This document shows, in pieces, positions 1 through 9,768 of a DNA stretch of 64,000 nucleotides. The stretch comes from Andeanibacterium sp036384795 (lineage in GTDB: Bacteria; Pseudomonadota; Alphaproteobacteria; Sphingomonadales; Sphingomonadaceae). Where the stretch lies: positions 10,907-74,906 of the forward strand of contig DASVLP010000082.1 in NCBI GenBank assembly GCA_036384795.1, in the 5' to 3' direction. Positions within the stretch are counted from its first letter, which is position 1. Every line of letters starts with the position of its first letter. The notes beneath the pieces were generated by a model. It was not told the origin of the DNA, made no database searches, and worked only from the letters and a program-made list of their open reading frames with translations. The position numbers and the translations under genes are program-made.

Positions 1-913
1 CGGTGGCGCCGGCGAACGCGTCGGCCAGCCGACCGCCGTGCTCTTCGGCCAGGTCGAAATAGTCCATCGCCCGCGAGATGTAGAGATAGCTGTTCGCGTC
101 GAACCGGTTGGTGAAGCTGATCCCCTGGTGGCGCAGATAGCTTTCGACCTGGAAATCGGCGTCGAACCCGAAGCTCTTTTCCTCGCGATCCTGCAGCCGG
201 CGGCCGAACTTCTCGGCGAGCGCCGCTTCGGAAAGATACATGATATGCGCCGCCATCCGCGCGACGCCGAGCCCCGCGTCGGGCGGCTTGCCGGTCGCGT
301 GATAGTCGCCGTGATTCCATGCCGGGTCCGCCATGATCGCCTGGCGGCCGACTTCGTGGAACGCGATGTTCTGCGCCGACATGCTTGCCGGGGTGGCGAT
401 GCCGAGCACCCGCGCTGCGCGGTCCGGATAGTTCGCCGCCATGCTGAGCGCGAGCATCCCGCCCATCGACGGGCCGACGACCGCGTGGAGGCGTTCGATG
501 CCGAGCACGTCGAGCAGCGCGATCTGCGCGCGGACCATGTCGCGGATCGTGATCACCGGAAAGCGCATGCCCCATGGCTTGCCGTCGGGGCCGGGACTCG
601 CCGGGCCGGTGGACCCCATGCAGCTGCCGATGAAGTTCGCGCAGATCACATGGAACCGGCTGGTGTCGATCGGCTTGCCCGGGCCCACCATGCGGTTCCA
701 CCATCCGGGCTTGCCGGTGATCGGGTGCGGCGAGGCGATGTGCTGATCGCCGGTCAGCGCATGGAACACGAGGATCGCGTTCGACTTGTCCGGCGCCAGC
801 TCGCCATAGGTCTTGTACGCGATCTCGACGTGCGCGAGCGATTGCCCGCTGTCGAGCGGCAGCGCTTCGGGAAGCGTCAGGCTTTCGCTGGTCGAGGCGG
901 TCGCGGTGGCCAT
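1..913 (-). CDS. metX: Homoserine O-acetyltransferase MetX (C-terminus cut by window edge)
   Basis: Reading from the ATG at 913 gives about 304 residues that run off the window start without a stop, so the C-terminal part is missing. The protein is an alpha/beta hydrolase-fold acyltransferase that activates homoserine with acetyl-CoA (some family members use succinyl-CoA) for methionine synthesis in the cytoplasm. Supporting motifs are the nucleophile elbow VVGPSMGGM, the oxyanion-side NFIGSCMGSTGP, and FHALTGDQH near the N-terminus, all typical of MetX. It is divergent from hisC across about 73 bases that must hold both promoters. Acetyl versus succinyl specificity cannot be decided from what is visible. 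Confidence 0.93.
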   Translation of the reverse strand, partial: MATATASTSESLTLPEALPLDSGQSLAHVEIAYKTYGELAPDKSNAILVFHALTGDQHIASPHPITGKPGWWNRMVGPGKPIDTSRFHVICANFIGSCMGSTGPASPGPDGKPWGMRFPVITIRDMVRAQIALLDVLGIERLHAVVGPSMGGMLALSMAANYPDRAARVLGIATPASMSAQNIAFHEVGRQAIMADPAWNHGDYHATGKPPDAGLGVARMAAHIMYLSEAALAEKFGRRLQDREEKSFGFDADFQVESYLRHQGISFTNRFDANSYLYISRAMDYFDLAEEHGGRLADAFAGAT

Positions 914-986
914 ACGAGGGTTGCGAATTGGGGGACCTCATGCGCACTGTCAATCGCGCATCATTGCCGCTATGGGCGCGCGCGTG

Positions 987-2087
987 ATGGGAAACGGACC
1001 CCGGATGAAGCCCTGGATCGCGGCGATCCATGCCTATGTCCCCGGCAAGGCGCGGGCGGCTGACGGACGCGAGCTGGTCAAGCTCTCGGCCAACGAGAAC
1101 CCGCTCGGCACCAGCCCCGCGGCGCTGGAGGCGCGCGCCGCCGCGGCAACGCCGTCGCTCTATCCCGATCCCGACAGCACCGCGCTGCGCGACGCGATCG
1201 GCCGGACCCACGGACTCGACCCGGCGCGGATCGTGTGCGGCACTGGCTCGGGCGAATTGCTGGCGGTTGCCGCCGGGGCGTTCGCCGGGCCGGGCGACGA
1301 AGTGCTCTTCGTCCGCTACGGCTTCTCGCTTTACGAGATCGTCGCGCGGCGCTGCGGCGCCACGCCGGTCGAGGCGCCCGACGCCGACTACGGCACCGAC
1401 ATCGATGCGTTGCTGGCGGCGGTGACCGACAAGACCAGGGTGGTGTTCATCGCCAATCCCAACAACCCCACCGGCAGCTTCCTGCCGAAGGCCGAGCTGG
1501 CACGGCTGCACGCGGGGCTGCCGGCCGATGTGCTGCTGGTGCTCGACCAGGCCTACGCCGAATATCTCGATCCGGCCGAGGATGACGGCGGGCTCGAACT
1601 CGCGGCGGGGCATGCCAACGTCCTCGTAACCCGCACCTTTTCGAAGGCTTACGGGCTTGCCGCCGACCGGATCGGCTGGGCGACCGGCGCGCCCGAGCTG
1701 ATCGCCGCGCTCAATCGCATCCGCGGGCCGTTCAACGTCGGCAGCGCGGCGCAGGCGGCGGCGCTCGCGGCGGTCGAGGATCAGGCTTTCGTCGCCCGCT
1801 CGCGCGATCACAACGCGCGCCTGCGCGATCGCTTCGCCGATGCGATCGATGCGTTGGGCAATCACGGACTGCGCCCGCTGCCGAGCAAGGCCAATTTCGT
1901 GCTCGTGCTGTTCGAGGGGGAGCTCCAGGCCGAAACCGCGCATGACACGCTGGCCGAGCGCGGCTATGCCACGCGCTGGCTGCCGGGGCAGGGGCTGCCG
2001 CACGGCTTGCGGATCACGATCGGGACGGAACAGCAGATGGACGAAGTCGTCGCGATCCTGCGCGAGCTGGCGGGGGAGCCGCGTTGA
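987..2087 (+). CDS. hisC: Histidinol-phosphate aminotransferase
   Basis: A 366-residue fold-type I PLP aminotransferase that interconverts histidinol phosphate and imidazole acetol phosphate in histidine synthesis; alphaproteobacterial members may also transaminate aromatic amino-acid precursors. Visible landmarks are KLSANENPLG near the N-terminus, FIANPNNPTGS, LDQAYAEY, and the PLP-lysine segment TRTFSKAYGLAADRIGW. The start is uncertain: ATG at 987 or ATG at 1005, which gives MKPWIAAIHAYVPGK, the usual family N-terminus; neither has a strong ribosome site. Its stop overlaps the TTG start of the next gene by four bases. Pairing with prephenate dehydrogenase suggests it may also serve tyrosine or phenylalanine synthesis, which is inference. 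Confidence 0.92.
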   Translation: MGNGPRMKPWIAAIHAYVPGKARAADGRELVKLSANENPLGTSPAALEARAAAATPSLYPDPDSTALRDAIGRTHGLDPARIVCGTGSGELLAVAAGAFAGPGDEVLFVRYGFSLYEIVARRCGATPVEAPDADYGTDIDALLAAVTDKTRVVFIANPNNPTGSFLPKAELARLHAGLPADVLLVLDQAYAEYLDPAEDDGGLELAAGHANVLVTRTFSKAYGLAADRIGWATGAPELIAALNRIRGPFNVGSAAQAAALAAVEDQAFVARSRDHNARLRDRFADAIDALGNHGLRPLPSKANFVLVLFEGELQAETAHDTLAERGYATRWLPGQGLPHGLRITIGTEQQMDEVVAILRELAGEPR

Positions 2088-3007
2088 ACCCCGCAATCGC
2101 GACCTTCGAGCGCATCGCGATCATCGGGCTCGGGCTGATCGGCGGCTCGATCGGCCTCGCGGTGCGCGAATACCTGCCGAACGCGCGGACCACCGGGTTC
2201 GACCACGATCCCGCGGTCCGCGTCCGCGCCGAGCAGCGCATGCTCGCCGACCGGATCGCCGACAATGCCGAAGAGGCGGTGCGCGATGCCGATCTCGTGA
2301 TCCTGTGCGTGCCGGTGGGCGCGATGGGCGAAGTCGCGCGCAAGATCGCGCCCGCACTGCGCGAGGGCGCAGTGGTGAGCGACGTCGGCTCGTCCAAGCA
2401 GAGCATCCTCGAGGCGCTGCGGGCGGCGCTGCCGGGCCGTGCGGTGATCCCCGCGCACCCCGTTGCCGGGACCGAGAACAGCGGGCCCGACGCAGGCTTT
2501 GCCACGGTGTTCCAGCAACGCTGGTGCATCGTCACGCCGCCGCAGGATGCCGATTCGGTGCACGTCTCCAAGCTGGTCGCGTTCTGGGAAGCGCTCGGCG
2601 CGATGGTCGACACGATGGACCCCAAGCACCACGACCTGGTGCTGGCGGTGACCAGCCATATCCCGCACCTGATCGCCTACACGATCGTCGGCACCGCTTC
2701 GGACCTCGAGGACGTCACCCGCAGCGAAGTGATCAAGTATTCGGCCGGCGGCTTCCGCGACTTCACCCGGATCGCAGCGTCCGATCCGACGATGTGGCGC
2801 GACGTGTTCCTCAACAACCGCGACGCGGTGCTGGTGATGCTGCAGCGCTTCCTCGACGACCTCGGCGCGCTGGAGGAGGCGATCCGCGCCGGCGACGGCG
2901 ACGCCCTGTTCGACCGCTTCACCCAGACCCGCGCGATTCGCCGCTCGATCGTCGCGCTCGGGCAGGATGACGCGCGGCCCGACTTCGGGCGCGGCGATCA
3001 CGATTGA
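2084..3007 (+). CDS. tyrA: Prephenate/arogenate dehydrogenase family protein
   Basis: This 307-residue protein should catalyse NAD-dependent oxidative decarboxylation of prephenate or arogenate, the committed step to tyrosine. The N-terminus has a Rossmann dinucleotide motif, IIGLGLIGGSIGLA. The catalytic region shows IPAHPVAGTENSG (with the family HPxxG element) and the helical C-terminal domain contains SHIPHLIAY and YSAGGFRDFTRIA, all standard in TyrA. It starts at TTG 2084 inside the hisC stop (TTGA), preceded by a purine-rich GGGGGAG, so translation is probably coupled to hisC. No chorismate mutase or ACT domain is fused. Which of prephenate or arogenate is preferred cannot be read from the sequence. 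Confidence 0.93.
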   Translation: MNPAIATFERIAIIGLGLIGGSIGLAVREYLPNARTTGFDHDPAVRVRAEQRMLADRIADNAEEAVRDADLVILCVPVGAMGEVARKIAPALREGAVVSDVGSSKQSILEALRAALPGRAVIPAHPVAGTENSGPDAGFATVFQQRWCIVTPPQDADSVHVSKLVAFWEALGAMVDTMDPKHHDLVLAVTSHIPHLIAYTIVGTASDLEDVTRSEVIKYSAGGFRDFTRIAASDPTMWRDVFLNNRDAVLVMLQRFLDDLGALEEAIRAGDGDALFDRFTQTRAIRRSIVALGQDDARPDFGRGDHD

Positions 3008-3035
3008 AAACAAGCTCTTCCCTCGAGGGAGAGGC

Positions 3036-3719
3036 TCAGGGCGAATTCAGCGCGTTGATCCCGGCCCGCACGCGTTCCTCGATTTCGGCGCGGGGCAAAC
3101 CCGGCGGGATGGCCTCGCCGAAACGCAAGGTGATCGTGCCGCGCCGCTTCCAGAGCCCCGCGTAAGTGCGCCCGCTGTCGACCGCGACCGGCACCACCGG
3201 CAGCCCCAGCGACTTGTAGAGCCCGGCAAAGCCCGGGCGCAGCGCAGGGGCCGTGCCGTGCGGCACGCGCGTGCCCTCGGGGAAGATCGCGAACGGCCTG
3301 CCGGTCCGCTTCATCCGCTGCGCTTCGGCAAGCATGAAACGCAGGGCCTTGGCGCCGTCGGCTCGGGCCACCGGCACGGTGCCGTACGATCGCGCGGCAA
3401 TGCCCCACAGCGGAATGCGGAACAGCTCGGCTTTGGCGAACACCACCGGCTCGCGCAGGCTGCGGGCAAGGTCGAGCGCCTCGAAGAAGCTCTCGTGCTT
3501 GAACGCGTAAAAGGCCGAGCCTTGGGGCCGCGCCCCTTGCTCGACCACCTCGATGCCGAGGATATGCCTGACGCACGAGCGGTGGAATGCCGACCACGCG
3601 TTGGGGACCTTGCGGAAGCGTTCCGCGCCGAGCGGCAGCGCGAGCAGCGCGGCGAGCACGAACGGCACGGTCGCGCCGTAGAACACGAGGTAGAACGCAA
3701 GGCTGCGCAGCACCCGCAT
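3036..3719 (-). CDS. plsC: 1-acyl-sn-glycerol-3-phosphate acyltransferase (PlsC family)
   Basis: A 227-residue membrane-associated acyltransferase that adds the second acyl chain in phosphatidic acid synthesis. A hydrophobic N-terminal segment lies at about residues 8-30. The catalytic HX4(D/E) block is KHESFFE, so the usual aspartate is glutamate, as in several alphaproteobacterial homologues. The glycerol-phosphate-binding block is FPEGTR at about residue 145. It is the last gene of the ftsE-ftsX-ydcF-plsC run, seven bases after the ydcF stop, and is convergent with the prephenate dehydrogenase gene. The family assignment is firm; acceptor specificity is inferred. Confidence 0.9.
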   Translation of the reverse strand: MRVLRSLAFYLVFYGATVPFVLAALLALPLGAERFRKVPNAWSAFHRSCVRHILGIEVVEQGARPQGSAFYAFKHESFFEALDLARSLREPVVFAKAELFRIPLWGIAARSYGTVPVARADGAKALRFMLAEAQRMKRTGRPFAIFPEGTRVPHGTAPALRPGFAGLYKSLGLPVVPVAVDSGRTYAGLWKRRGTITLRFGEAIPPGLPRAEIEERVRAGINALNSP

Positions 3720-3726
3720 CGCGGCC

Positions 3727-4257
3727 TCAGCGCGGCACGAGCTGCGAAACGAAGCTGGCGATCAGCTTGTTGTATTCGAGGAACAGGATCCGCGGCGACG
3801 GCTTCGAGCGGACCGCATCGTCGACCACCGTGATCCCGGGCGGCAGCGCGGATTTGAGCTCCAGCTCGGCACGCCGCATGTGCCAGTCGGTGGTGACCAG
3901 GCGCAGCGAGGTGAACCGGCGCCGGCGCATCCACCCCGCGGTTTCCGCCGCGTTGCCTTTGGTGTTCAGCGCCGAGAAGCCCAGCGTGACGCAGCAGGCC
4001 ATCAGCCGGGGCGCGACTTTGTACTCCACCGCGAACTCGCGCGGCTTCACTTCGCGGCCGACGCCGGTGACCAGCATCGCCTTCGCGTTGCCGCGCTCGA
4101 GCTGCTGCAAGCCGCGGTCGATCCGCCCGACCGCGCCGGTCGGCACGACGATCGCATCGGTCTTCTCGTCTCCGGCGGGGCCCGGGAGCGCCAGCGCGAA
4201 CGCGGCGAAGCCGAGCAACCAGGCAAGCACCGCCGCCGCGATCAGCCGCACGATCAT
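3727..4257 (-). CDS. YdcF/DUF218 family membrane protein
   Basis: A 176-residue protein with one N-terminal transmembrane segment (about residues 4-25) followed by a DUF218 (YdcF/SanA-like) domain. Family signs are DAIVVPTGAVGRIDRGLQ, MLVTGVGR, NTKGNAAETAGWMR and LVTTDWHMRRAELEL, matching the pattern of conserved Gly, Asn/Glu and His-Met-Arg in this family. Its ATG at 4257 overlaps the ftsX stop in an ATGA arrangement, so it is translationally coupled. DUF218 proteins are linked to envelope and peptidoglycan biology, which fits the ftsEX and plsC neighbours, but the reaction is not known. Confidence 0.85.
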   Translation of the reverse strand: MIVRLIAAAVLAWLLGFAAFALALPGPAGDEKTDAIVVPTGAVGRIDRGLQQLERGNAKAMLVTGVGREVKPREFAVEYKVAPRLMACCVTLGFSALNTKGNAAETAGWMRRRRFTSLRLVTTDWHMRRAELELKSALPPGITVVDDAVRSKPSPRILFLEYNKLIASFVSQLVPR

Positions 4258-5185
4258 AGCATGCGGCTCAACGCCGCGAGCACCGTCCAGCGGGCGGTGA
4301 ACATCGCGATCACCACCCCGGCGAGGGGGATCGCGGCGATCAGCAGCCAGTCGATCCAGCCGAGGCCGCCGCCGGCGACCATGCCCGAACCGAGCGCCGC
4401 GAACTGGCGCCCGAGCAGCAGGATCGCGCCCAGGCCGAAGGCCAGCCCGACCGCGCCGCCCAGCACCGCGTCGAACCCGATCGAACGCTGAAAGATGCGC
4501 GCGATCTGTCCGTCGGTGCCGCCGAGCAGATGGACGATCTCGATCGTCGCCCGGTTGGAGCCGAGCGCGCTGCGCGAGGCAAGCCACACCGCCGCCGCGC
4601 TGGTCGCGGCGAGCAGCAGCACCAGGCCCAGGGCAAGCCACTGGAGCGACTTGATCGCCGAGAACACCGGCGCGAGCCAGCTCGATTGCGCGTCGACCCG
4701 AGCGGCCGGGACCGCGACCCTGAGCCGTGCGCGCAAGGCCTCCAGGCGCGCCGGCGTCGCCGGGCCGGCCAGGCGGACGTCGATCAGCGCGGGAATCGGG
4801 ATCGCGTCGCCCACCGGCCCCGCGTCGCCGAGCCACGGCTCGACCAGGTTGGCCAGCTCGCTGTCGGGCACGCGGCGGACCGCCTCGACCCCCGGGACGT
4901 TCGACAGCAGCGACACCGCCAGCTCGGCCTGGCGGTCGCGCTCCGCGCTGCCCGCCTCGATGATCTGCACGGTAAGCCCCCCGCGCAATTCGGCGCGCGC
5001 CGCGTCGGCGAGGTTGGCGAGCGCCAGGCCCCCCGCCGCGGCAATCGTGGTCAGCGCGATCATGATCGCGATGACCCACGGCATCGGCCCGGTCAGGCGG
5101 GTTTGCGGCACCAGTTGCGCGGCGCGCTCGCCGGTGAAGCTCGCCAGCCCGCGGGTGACCGCGCCGGCCAGGACGGGCGGGCGCT

Positions 5186-5189
<4 letters not shown>
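4254..5189 (-). CDS. ftsX: Cell division permease FtsX
   Basis: This 311-residue inner-membrane protein is the permease-like partner of FtsE; FtsEX transmits a cytoplasmic ATPase signal to periplasmic peptidoglycan hydrolases at the septum. Four transmembrane stretches are visible: one near residues 37-57 (MPWVIAIMIALTTIAAAGG), then a large extracytoplasmic loop, then three near the C-terminus, including LALGLVLLLAATSAAAVWLA. The cytoplasmic segment IEIVHLLGGTDGQIARIF is the typical FtsX coupling helix. It starts at GTG 5189 in a GTGA overlap with the ftsE stop, preceded by GAGG. The start is chosen because it abuts ftsE and gives a normal family length. Confidence 0.9.
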
Positions 5190-5926
<737 letters not shown>

Positions 5927-6086
5927 GCTGAAAACGATCCCATGCCCCGCGGCGGAAATACGCGAAATTCTCCCATGTGCGGCGGGCTATAGCGGCTGAT
6001 CGATGTGGAAAAAAGCCACTCGGGCACCATGGGGCGGGGCCAAGCCCTTGTTGGGCGCCGGTCATAGTGCTTAACAAGCCGTCACG

Positions 6087-7004
6087 ATGATCATCGCCTG
6101 CCCAGCCTGCGCGACGCGGTATGTCGTTCCCGACAGCGCGATCGGCGGCGGCGGACGCACGGTCCGCTGCGCCAAGTGCCGCCACAGCTGGTTTCAGGAA
6201 GGCCCGCGCGAAACGGCCGAAGCGGCGCCGATGGCGCAGCCCGCGATGGCGCCGTCTTCCGCCGCACCGCCCGAGCCGCCCCCTCCGCCGCCCCCCGCGC
6301 AGGAACCGGCCGCCCCAGGCGACGTGCGCCCGGGCTTTGCCGAGGACATCCTGCCACGCCGCGAAGCGACGCCGCCGCCGGCGCCCGCATTTGCCGCGCC
6401 CGAACCGCCGCCCGCCCCCGCTGCGGCGGAGCCGCCTTACGAGCAGCCGGAGGAGCGGATCGAGCCGCCCGAGAGCTTCGCCGCCGAGCCGCTGCCGCCT
6501 CCGGCCGAGCCGGCGGCGGCAGAGCCCCGCGAAGCCGAGGTCTCGCAGTTCGATTACGAGCCGCCGTTCCGCCGGCGCCGCAACCTGCTGCGGCTGTGGA
6601 CGATCGCCGCGGGCGTGTTCGCGGTGTTCGCGCTCGGGATCGTGTTCGCGGTCAGCTACTGGGGCCTGCCCGACTGGGTGCCGGTCAGCCGCCCGACTTT
6701 CGGCCTGGGCCAGCAGGACCTGGTGCTCGATTTTCCCCAGAACAAGCAGGACCGGCGCCAACTGCCCAACGGCACCGAATTCTTCGGCGCGAGCGGCTCG
6801 GTCACCAATGTCGGCAGCCGCACGCGCAGCCTGCCGCCGATCCTGATCGTGCTGCGCGATGCGCGCGACCGGATCGTCTACACCTGGGAAATCGCTCCGC
6901 CGCAGCGCACGATCGCGCCGGGCGAGACGGTGACGGTCAACGAAGCGGTGACCGATATTCCCAAGGCCGCCAAATACGCCGAGTTCGGCTGGAAGCCGGG
7001 CTGA
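6087..7004 (+). CDS. Zinc-ribbon (MJ0042-type) membrane protein with DUF3426-like C-terminus
   Basis: This 305-residue protein begins with CPACATRYVVPD...VRCAKCRHSWF, two CxxC pairs of an MJ0042-type zinc ribbon at residues 5-34. A very proline- and alanine-rich linker covers about residues 45-165, then one transmembrane helix (LWTIAAGVFAVFALGIVFAV) at about residues 173-192. The C-terminal domain resembles DUF3426 (GTEFFGASGSVTNVGSRTR and APGETVTVNEAVTDIPKAAK), predicted to lie in the periplasm. The gene is divergent from ftsE, an arrangement I recall in other sphingomonads. The function is not established; a role in envelope maintenance next to ftsEX is inference. Confidence 0.82.
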   Translation: MIIACPACATRYVVPDSAIGGGGRTVRCAKCRHSWFQEGPRETAEAAPMAQPAMAPSSAAPPEPPPPPPPAQEPAAPGDVRPGFAEDILPRREATPPPAPAFAAPEPPPAPAAAEPPYEQPEERIEPPESFAAEPLPPPAEPAAAEPREAEVSQFDYEPPFRRRRNLLRLWTIAAGVFAVFALGIVFAVSYWGLPDWVPVSRPTFGLGQQDLVLDFPQNKQDRRQLPNGTEFFGASGSVTNVGSRTRSLPPILIVLRDARDRIVYTWEIAPPQRTIAPGETVTVNEAVTDIPKAAKYAEFGWKPG

Positions 7005-7017
7005 CCGGGCCGGCCGG

Positions 7018-7296
7018 TCAGTTGAAATCGACCGAGACGTGCCGCCCCGCGCGGGTGGTCTGACGATAGATTTCCTCGCCGCTCGGGGCCTGGCTGTCTC
7101 GCGCAGCACCCGGTTCCTGTAACCGGACCACGGCCGCGCGGACGATCACCGCCGTCGCGCCGGCGGTGGCGTGGACCCCGCCTCCCGCCTGCGAGTGCGC
7201 CGTTCCCGATTGCCCGGCCGCGGCGGGAGGCGCGGGTTTGCCGCCTTGCGGCGCGGCGGCCGCGGCAAGCATCAGCAGCGATGCGGCAATGGTCAT
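7018..7296 (-). CDS. Small secreted hypothetical protein
   Basis: A 92-residue protein with an N-terminal signal peptide (MTIAASLLMLAAAAAPQ) and a low-complexity Gly/Ala/Pro stretch before RQTTRAGRHVSVDFN at the C-terminus. ATG at 7296 is preferred over an upstream in-frame start because it places the hydrophobic segment at the N-terminus. It is convergent with the zinc-ribbon gene, 13 bases apart. I do not recognise the family. Codon usage looks like that of the neighbours, which supports it being real, but the length and composition leave doubt. Confidence 0.55.
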   Translation of the reverse strand: MTIAASLLMLAAAAAPQGGKPAPPAAAGQSGTAHSQAGGGVHATAGATAVIVRAAVVRLQEPGAARDSQAPSGEEIYRQTTRAGRHVSVDFN

Positions 7297-7472
7297 GGGC
7301 GTCTGTTCACCCGGCTTTAGCCATGTTCTCAAGCGACTTGAAAACGATGTTCCATCGCGGGAATTGTTCCGCGCGGATTTTCTACGGCCGGGCTGCTTGC
7401 AGGGGTCTGACCCCTCTGCTAAGGGCGCGCACCTACCCCGGGGGGCCGCGCTTCAAGGCCCTTGGCGATGAT

Positions 7473-7559
7473 GCGGTCGTGGCGGAACTGGTAGACGCGC
7501 AACGTTGAGGTCGTTGTGGGCGAAAGCCCGTGGAAGTTCGAGTCTTCTCGACCGCACCA
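7473..7559 (+). tRNA. tRNA-Leu (anticodon GAG)
   Basis: The 87 bases fold as a class II tRNA. The acceptor stem pairs GCGGTCG with CGACCGC, followed by discriminator A and an encoded CCA. The D arm contains AACTGGTAGACGCG. The anticodon stem CAACG/CGTTG encloses the loop TTGAGGT, giving anticodon GAG. A long variable arm (GTGGGCGAAAGCCCGT) is followed by the T arm with TTCGAGT. The long variable arm, GGTAGACGCG and discriminator A are leucine-tRNA hallmarks. Confidence 0.96.
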
Positions 7560-7702
7560 ATCAGCCCCGAGGGGCTCCAAAACTGATAGGCCATAAGGGC
7601 TTGCGGAGGAAACGGTGCGGCCGCGCGGCGGTTTGCCGCACGTGGTGCTGGAAGTGGCGGTTGCAGACCGGCCGAACGGCAACGGGCTGGGGCGGAATAT
7701 CC

Positions 7703-9307
7703 CTACCGGGCCTTCGCGATGAACCCGGCGGCCCGCTCCGCCACCATCATTACCGGCAGGTTGGTGTTGCCGCCGGGCAGGCGCGGGAAGATCGAGGCGT
7801 CGGCGACGCGCAGGCCGTCGATGCCGCGCACCCGCAATTCACCGTCGACGACCGACGCGTCGTCCGCGCCCATCCGGCACGTGCCGCTCGGGTGATAGGC
7901 GGTCGCGGCGCTCGCGCGGATATAGTCCATCACTTCGTCGTCGTTTGCGAGATCGACGGGCGGGCGGCGGATCGGTCCGGTGACGGCGGCGAGCGCAGGC
8001 TGGTCGAGCAGGCGGCGCAAGGTGTGATAGCCGCGCAGCATCTCGGCGCGATCGCCGGGATCGGCGAGCAGGTTGAAGAAGATGCGCGGGGCGTCGGCCG
8101 GATCGGCCGAGCGCAATTTCAGCCAGCCGCGGCTTTTCGGATAATTCAGCGACCACATCGCGCCCATCCGCGCGCCGAACCGTTTGCGCAGCCCGGGAAA
8201 CCATACCCGGCTTTCGATCGCGAGCGGGATCAGCAGGAGATGGAGATCGACCTGCGGGTCGTCCGGATGGGTCGCGACGTTGGCGCTGATCGCGAGCGGC
8301 GGCGCGCCGAACACGCCCTTGCCGGCGAGCAGCCAGCGCAACGCGGAGAGCGCCATGCGGTCGAACCGCAACTCGCGCTCGAACGCGAGGTGCCGGTCGA
8401 GCAGGTCGAATTCCATTCCCGCGCCGGGATGGTCATGCAGGTTCTCGCCGACGCTCGGACTGTGCGCCACGACGGGAATGCCCCATTCCGCCAGCTCCCC
8501 GCCCGGGCCGATGCCCGACAGCAGCAGCAATTGCGGCGAATTGATCGAGCCGCCGCACAGCACTACCTCGCGTGCCGCCAGCACTTCGCGGGCTTCGCCG
8601 CCTTTGCGATAGACCACGCCCGTTGCGCGTCCGTCGCTCACGCTCACCCGCTCCGCGAGTGCCCCGGTGCGGACTTCGAGGTTCGGGCGACCCAACGCGG
8701 GACGCAAGTAGGCATCGGCCGCGCTGTCGCGCCGGCCGTTGCGGGTGGTGAAATCCGGCATGCCGAAGCCGTCCGTGCGCTCGCCGTTGAAGTCCTCGGT
8801 GATCGGAAAGCCGAGCGAACGGGCGGCCGCGACAGCGTTCGCCATCAGCGGGCTCGGGGCCGGATGCGGCTCGACATGCAGGGGCCCCGAACCGCCGTGC
8901 CATTCGCTCTCGCCGCGCCAGTGGGTTTCGAGCCGCTTGAACACCGGCAGCACGTCGTCCCAGCCCCAGCCGACAAGGCCGAGATCGCGCCAATGGTCGT
9001 AGTCGGCGGCATGCCCGCGGATCGCCATCATGCCGTTGAGCGAGCTCGTGCCGCCGAGCATCTTGCCGCGCGCGACCGGCAGGCGGCGGCCGCCCAGTTG
9101 CGGCTCGGGCTCCGACATGAAGCCCCAGGTAAGCTCCGGATTGGGCCACAGCTTGGAGACCGCGAGCGGGATTTTCACGTCCCAGCGCCGGTCGCTGCCT
9201 CCCGCCTCGAGCAGCAGTACGCTGTTGCGTGGATCTTCGCTCAGCCGGTTGGCGAGCACGCAACCGGCCGAGCCCGCGCCGACGACGATGTAATCGAACC
9301 GTTCCAT
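7703..9307 (-). CDS. GMC-family FAD-dependent oxidoreductase (choline dehydrogenase-like)
   Basis: This 534-residue flavoenzyme of the glucose-methanol-choline family oxidises an alcohol to a carbonyl. The FAD-binding motif VVGAGSAGCVLANRLSED is at the N-terminus, followed by LLLEAGG and the family signature GGTSSLNGMMAIRGH. The C-terminal catalytic pair is present: His in AYHPSGTCRMG and Asn in PGGNTNLPVMM. ATG at 9307 is chosen because it precedes the Rossmann motif directly and lies eight bases after the stop of the upstream DUF3237 gene, whose last codons supply a GGAAGG ribosome site. It is the third gene of a DUF3237-DUF3237-GMC run. The substrate is unknown. Confidence 0.9.
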   Translation of the reverse strand: MERFDYIVVGAGSAGCVLANRLSEDPRNSVLLLEAGGSDRRWDVKIPLAVSKLWPNPELTWGFMSEPEPQLGGRRLPVARGKMLGGTSSLNGMMAIRGHAADYDHWRDLGLVGWGWDDVLPVFKRLETHWRGESEWHGGSGPLHVEPHPAPSPLMANAVAAARSLGFPITEDFNGERTDGFGMPDFTTRNGRRDSAADAYLRPALGRPNLEVRTGALAERVSVSDGRATGVVYRKGGEAREVLAAREVVLCGGSINSPQLLLLSGIGPGGELAEWGIPVVAHSPSVGENLHDHPGAGMEFDLLDRHLAFERELRFDRMALSALRWLLAGKGVFGAPPLAISANVATHPDDPQVDLHLLLIPLAIESRVWFPGLRKRFGARMGAMWSLNYPKSRGWLKLRSADPADAPRIFFNLLADPGDRAEMLRGYHTLRRLLDQPALAAVTGPIRRPPVDLANDDEVMDYIRASAATAYHPSGTCRMGADDASVVDGELRVRGIDGLRVADASIFPRLPGGNTNLPVMMVAERAAGFIAKAR

Positions 9308-9315
9308 CGAAAAAT

Positions 9316-9768
9316 TCAGACCACCTTCCAATAGCGGAACAGCGAGCCTTGCGGGTTGCGCCGGCCGACACCCACGAACAACGTGCGATTGAGCCAGTCG
9401 TAGGGCCCTTGCGGCGCCTCGAAGCGCGGAGTCATCCGCATGTAATAGCTCGCCGGATCGACTTCTTCGCCCGCGAGCAGCGCCTTGACCACCTCGGGCG
9501 GAGCGGCGCGCACGCCGGTGCTGCGCTTCAGGATCGCCGCCCCATCGTCGGTTTCGAGCAGGTACTGCGATTCGAAGCGCCCGCCGCCGTCGGCCCAGAC
9601 GTGAGGGAAATCGCCGCCGCTGCCCGGCACGATGGTTCCCGAAATGCCGGGCCCGGCGAACGTCCCGCCTTCGACCAGCACAGCGCCGCGGGTGATTCCG
9701 TCGGCTAGGCGAATGTGCGTCCGCTTGCCGAGGGAGAGCCGCATTTCGAAAGCGAATTCGAGCCGCAT
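9316..9768 (-). CDS. DUF3237 family protein (second of tandem pair)
   Basis: A 150-residue protein with the DUF3237 pattern: a small beta-rich domain with ITRGAVLVEGGTFAGPGISGTIVPGSGGDFP near the N-terminal half, then ARFES-like GRFESQYLLETDDGA and MRMTPRFEAPQGPYDWLNRTLFVGVGRR at the C-terminus. Its ATG at 9768 overlaps the stop of the preceding DUF3237 gene (TGATG), so the two are translationally coupled. The family function is unknown; members are common beside oxidoreductases and aromatic genes. There is no signal peptide, so it is probably cytoplasmic. Confidence 0.85.
   Translation of the reverse strand: MRLEFAFEMRLSLGKRTHIRLADGITRGAVLVEGGTFAGPGISGTIVPGSGGDFPHVWADGGGRFESQYLLETDDGAAILKRSTGVRAAPPEVVKALLAGEEVDPASYYMRMTPRFEAPQGPYDWLNRTLFVGVGRRNPQGSLFRYWKVV

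Noticed and set aside
3014..3033. Hairpin CTCTTCCCTCGAGGGAGAG between convergent prephenate dehydrogenase and plsC genes
   Set aside because: The stem has a bulge and no T tract on either side, so it is not good enough to call a terminator; it may be a remnant of the CTCTCCC repeat family.
7563..7577. Short hairpin AGCCCCGAGGGGCT just after the tRNA-Leu
   Set aside because: The stem is short and lacks a following T run; it could help end the tRNA transcript but is not convincing alone.
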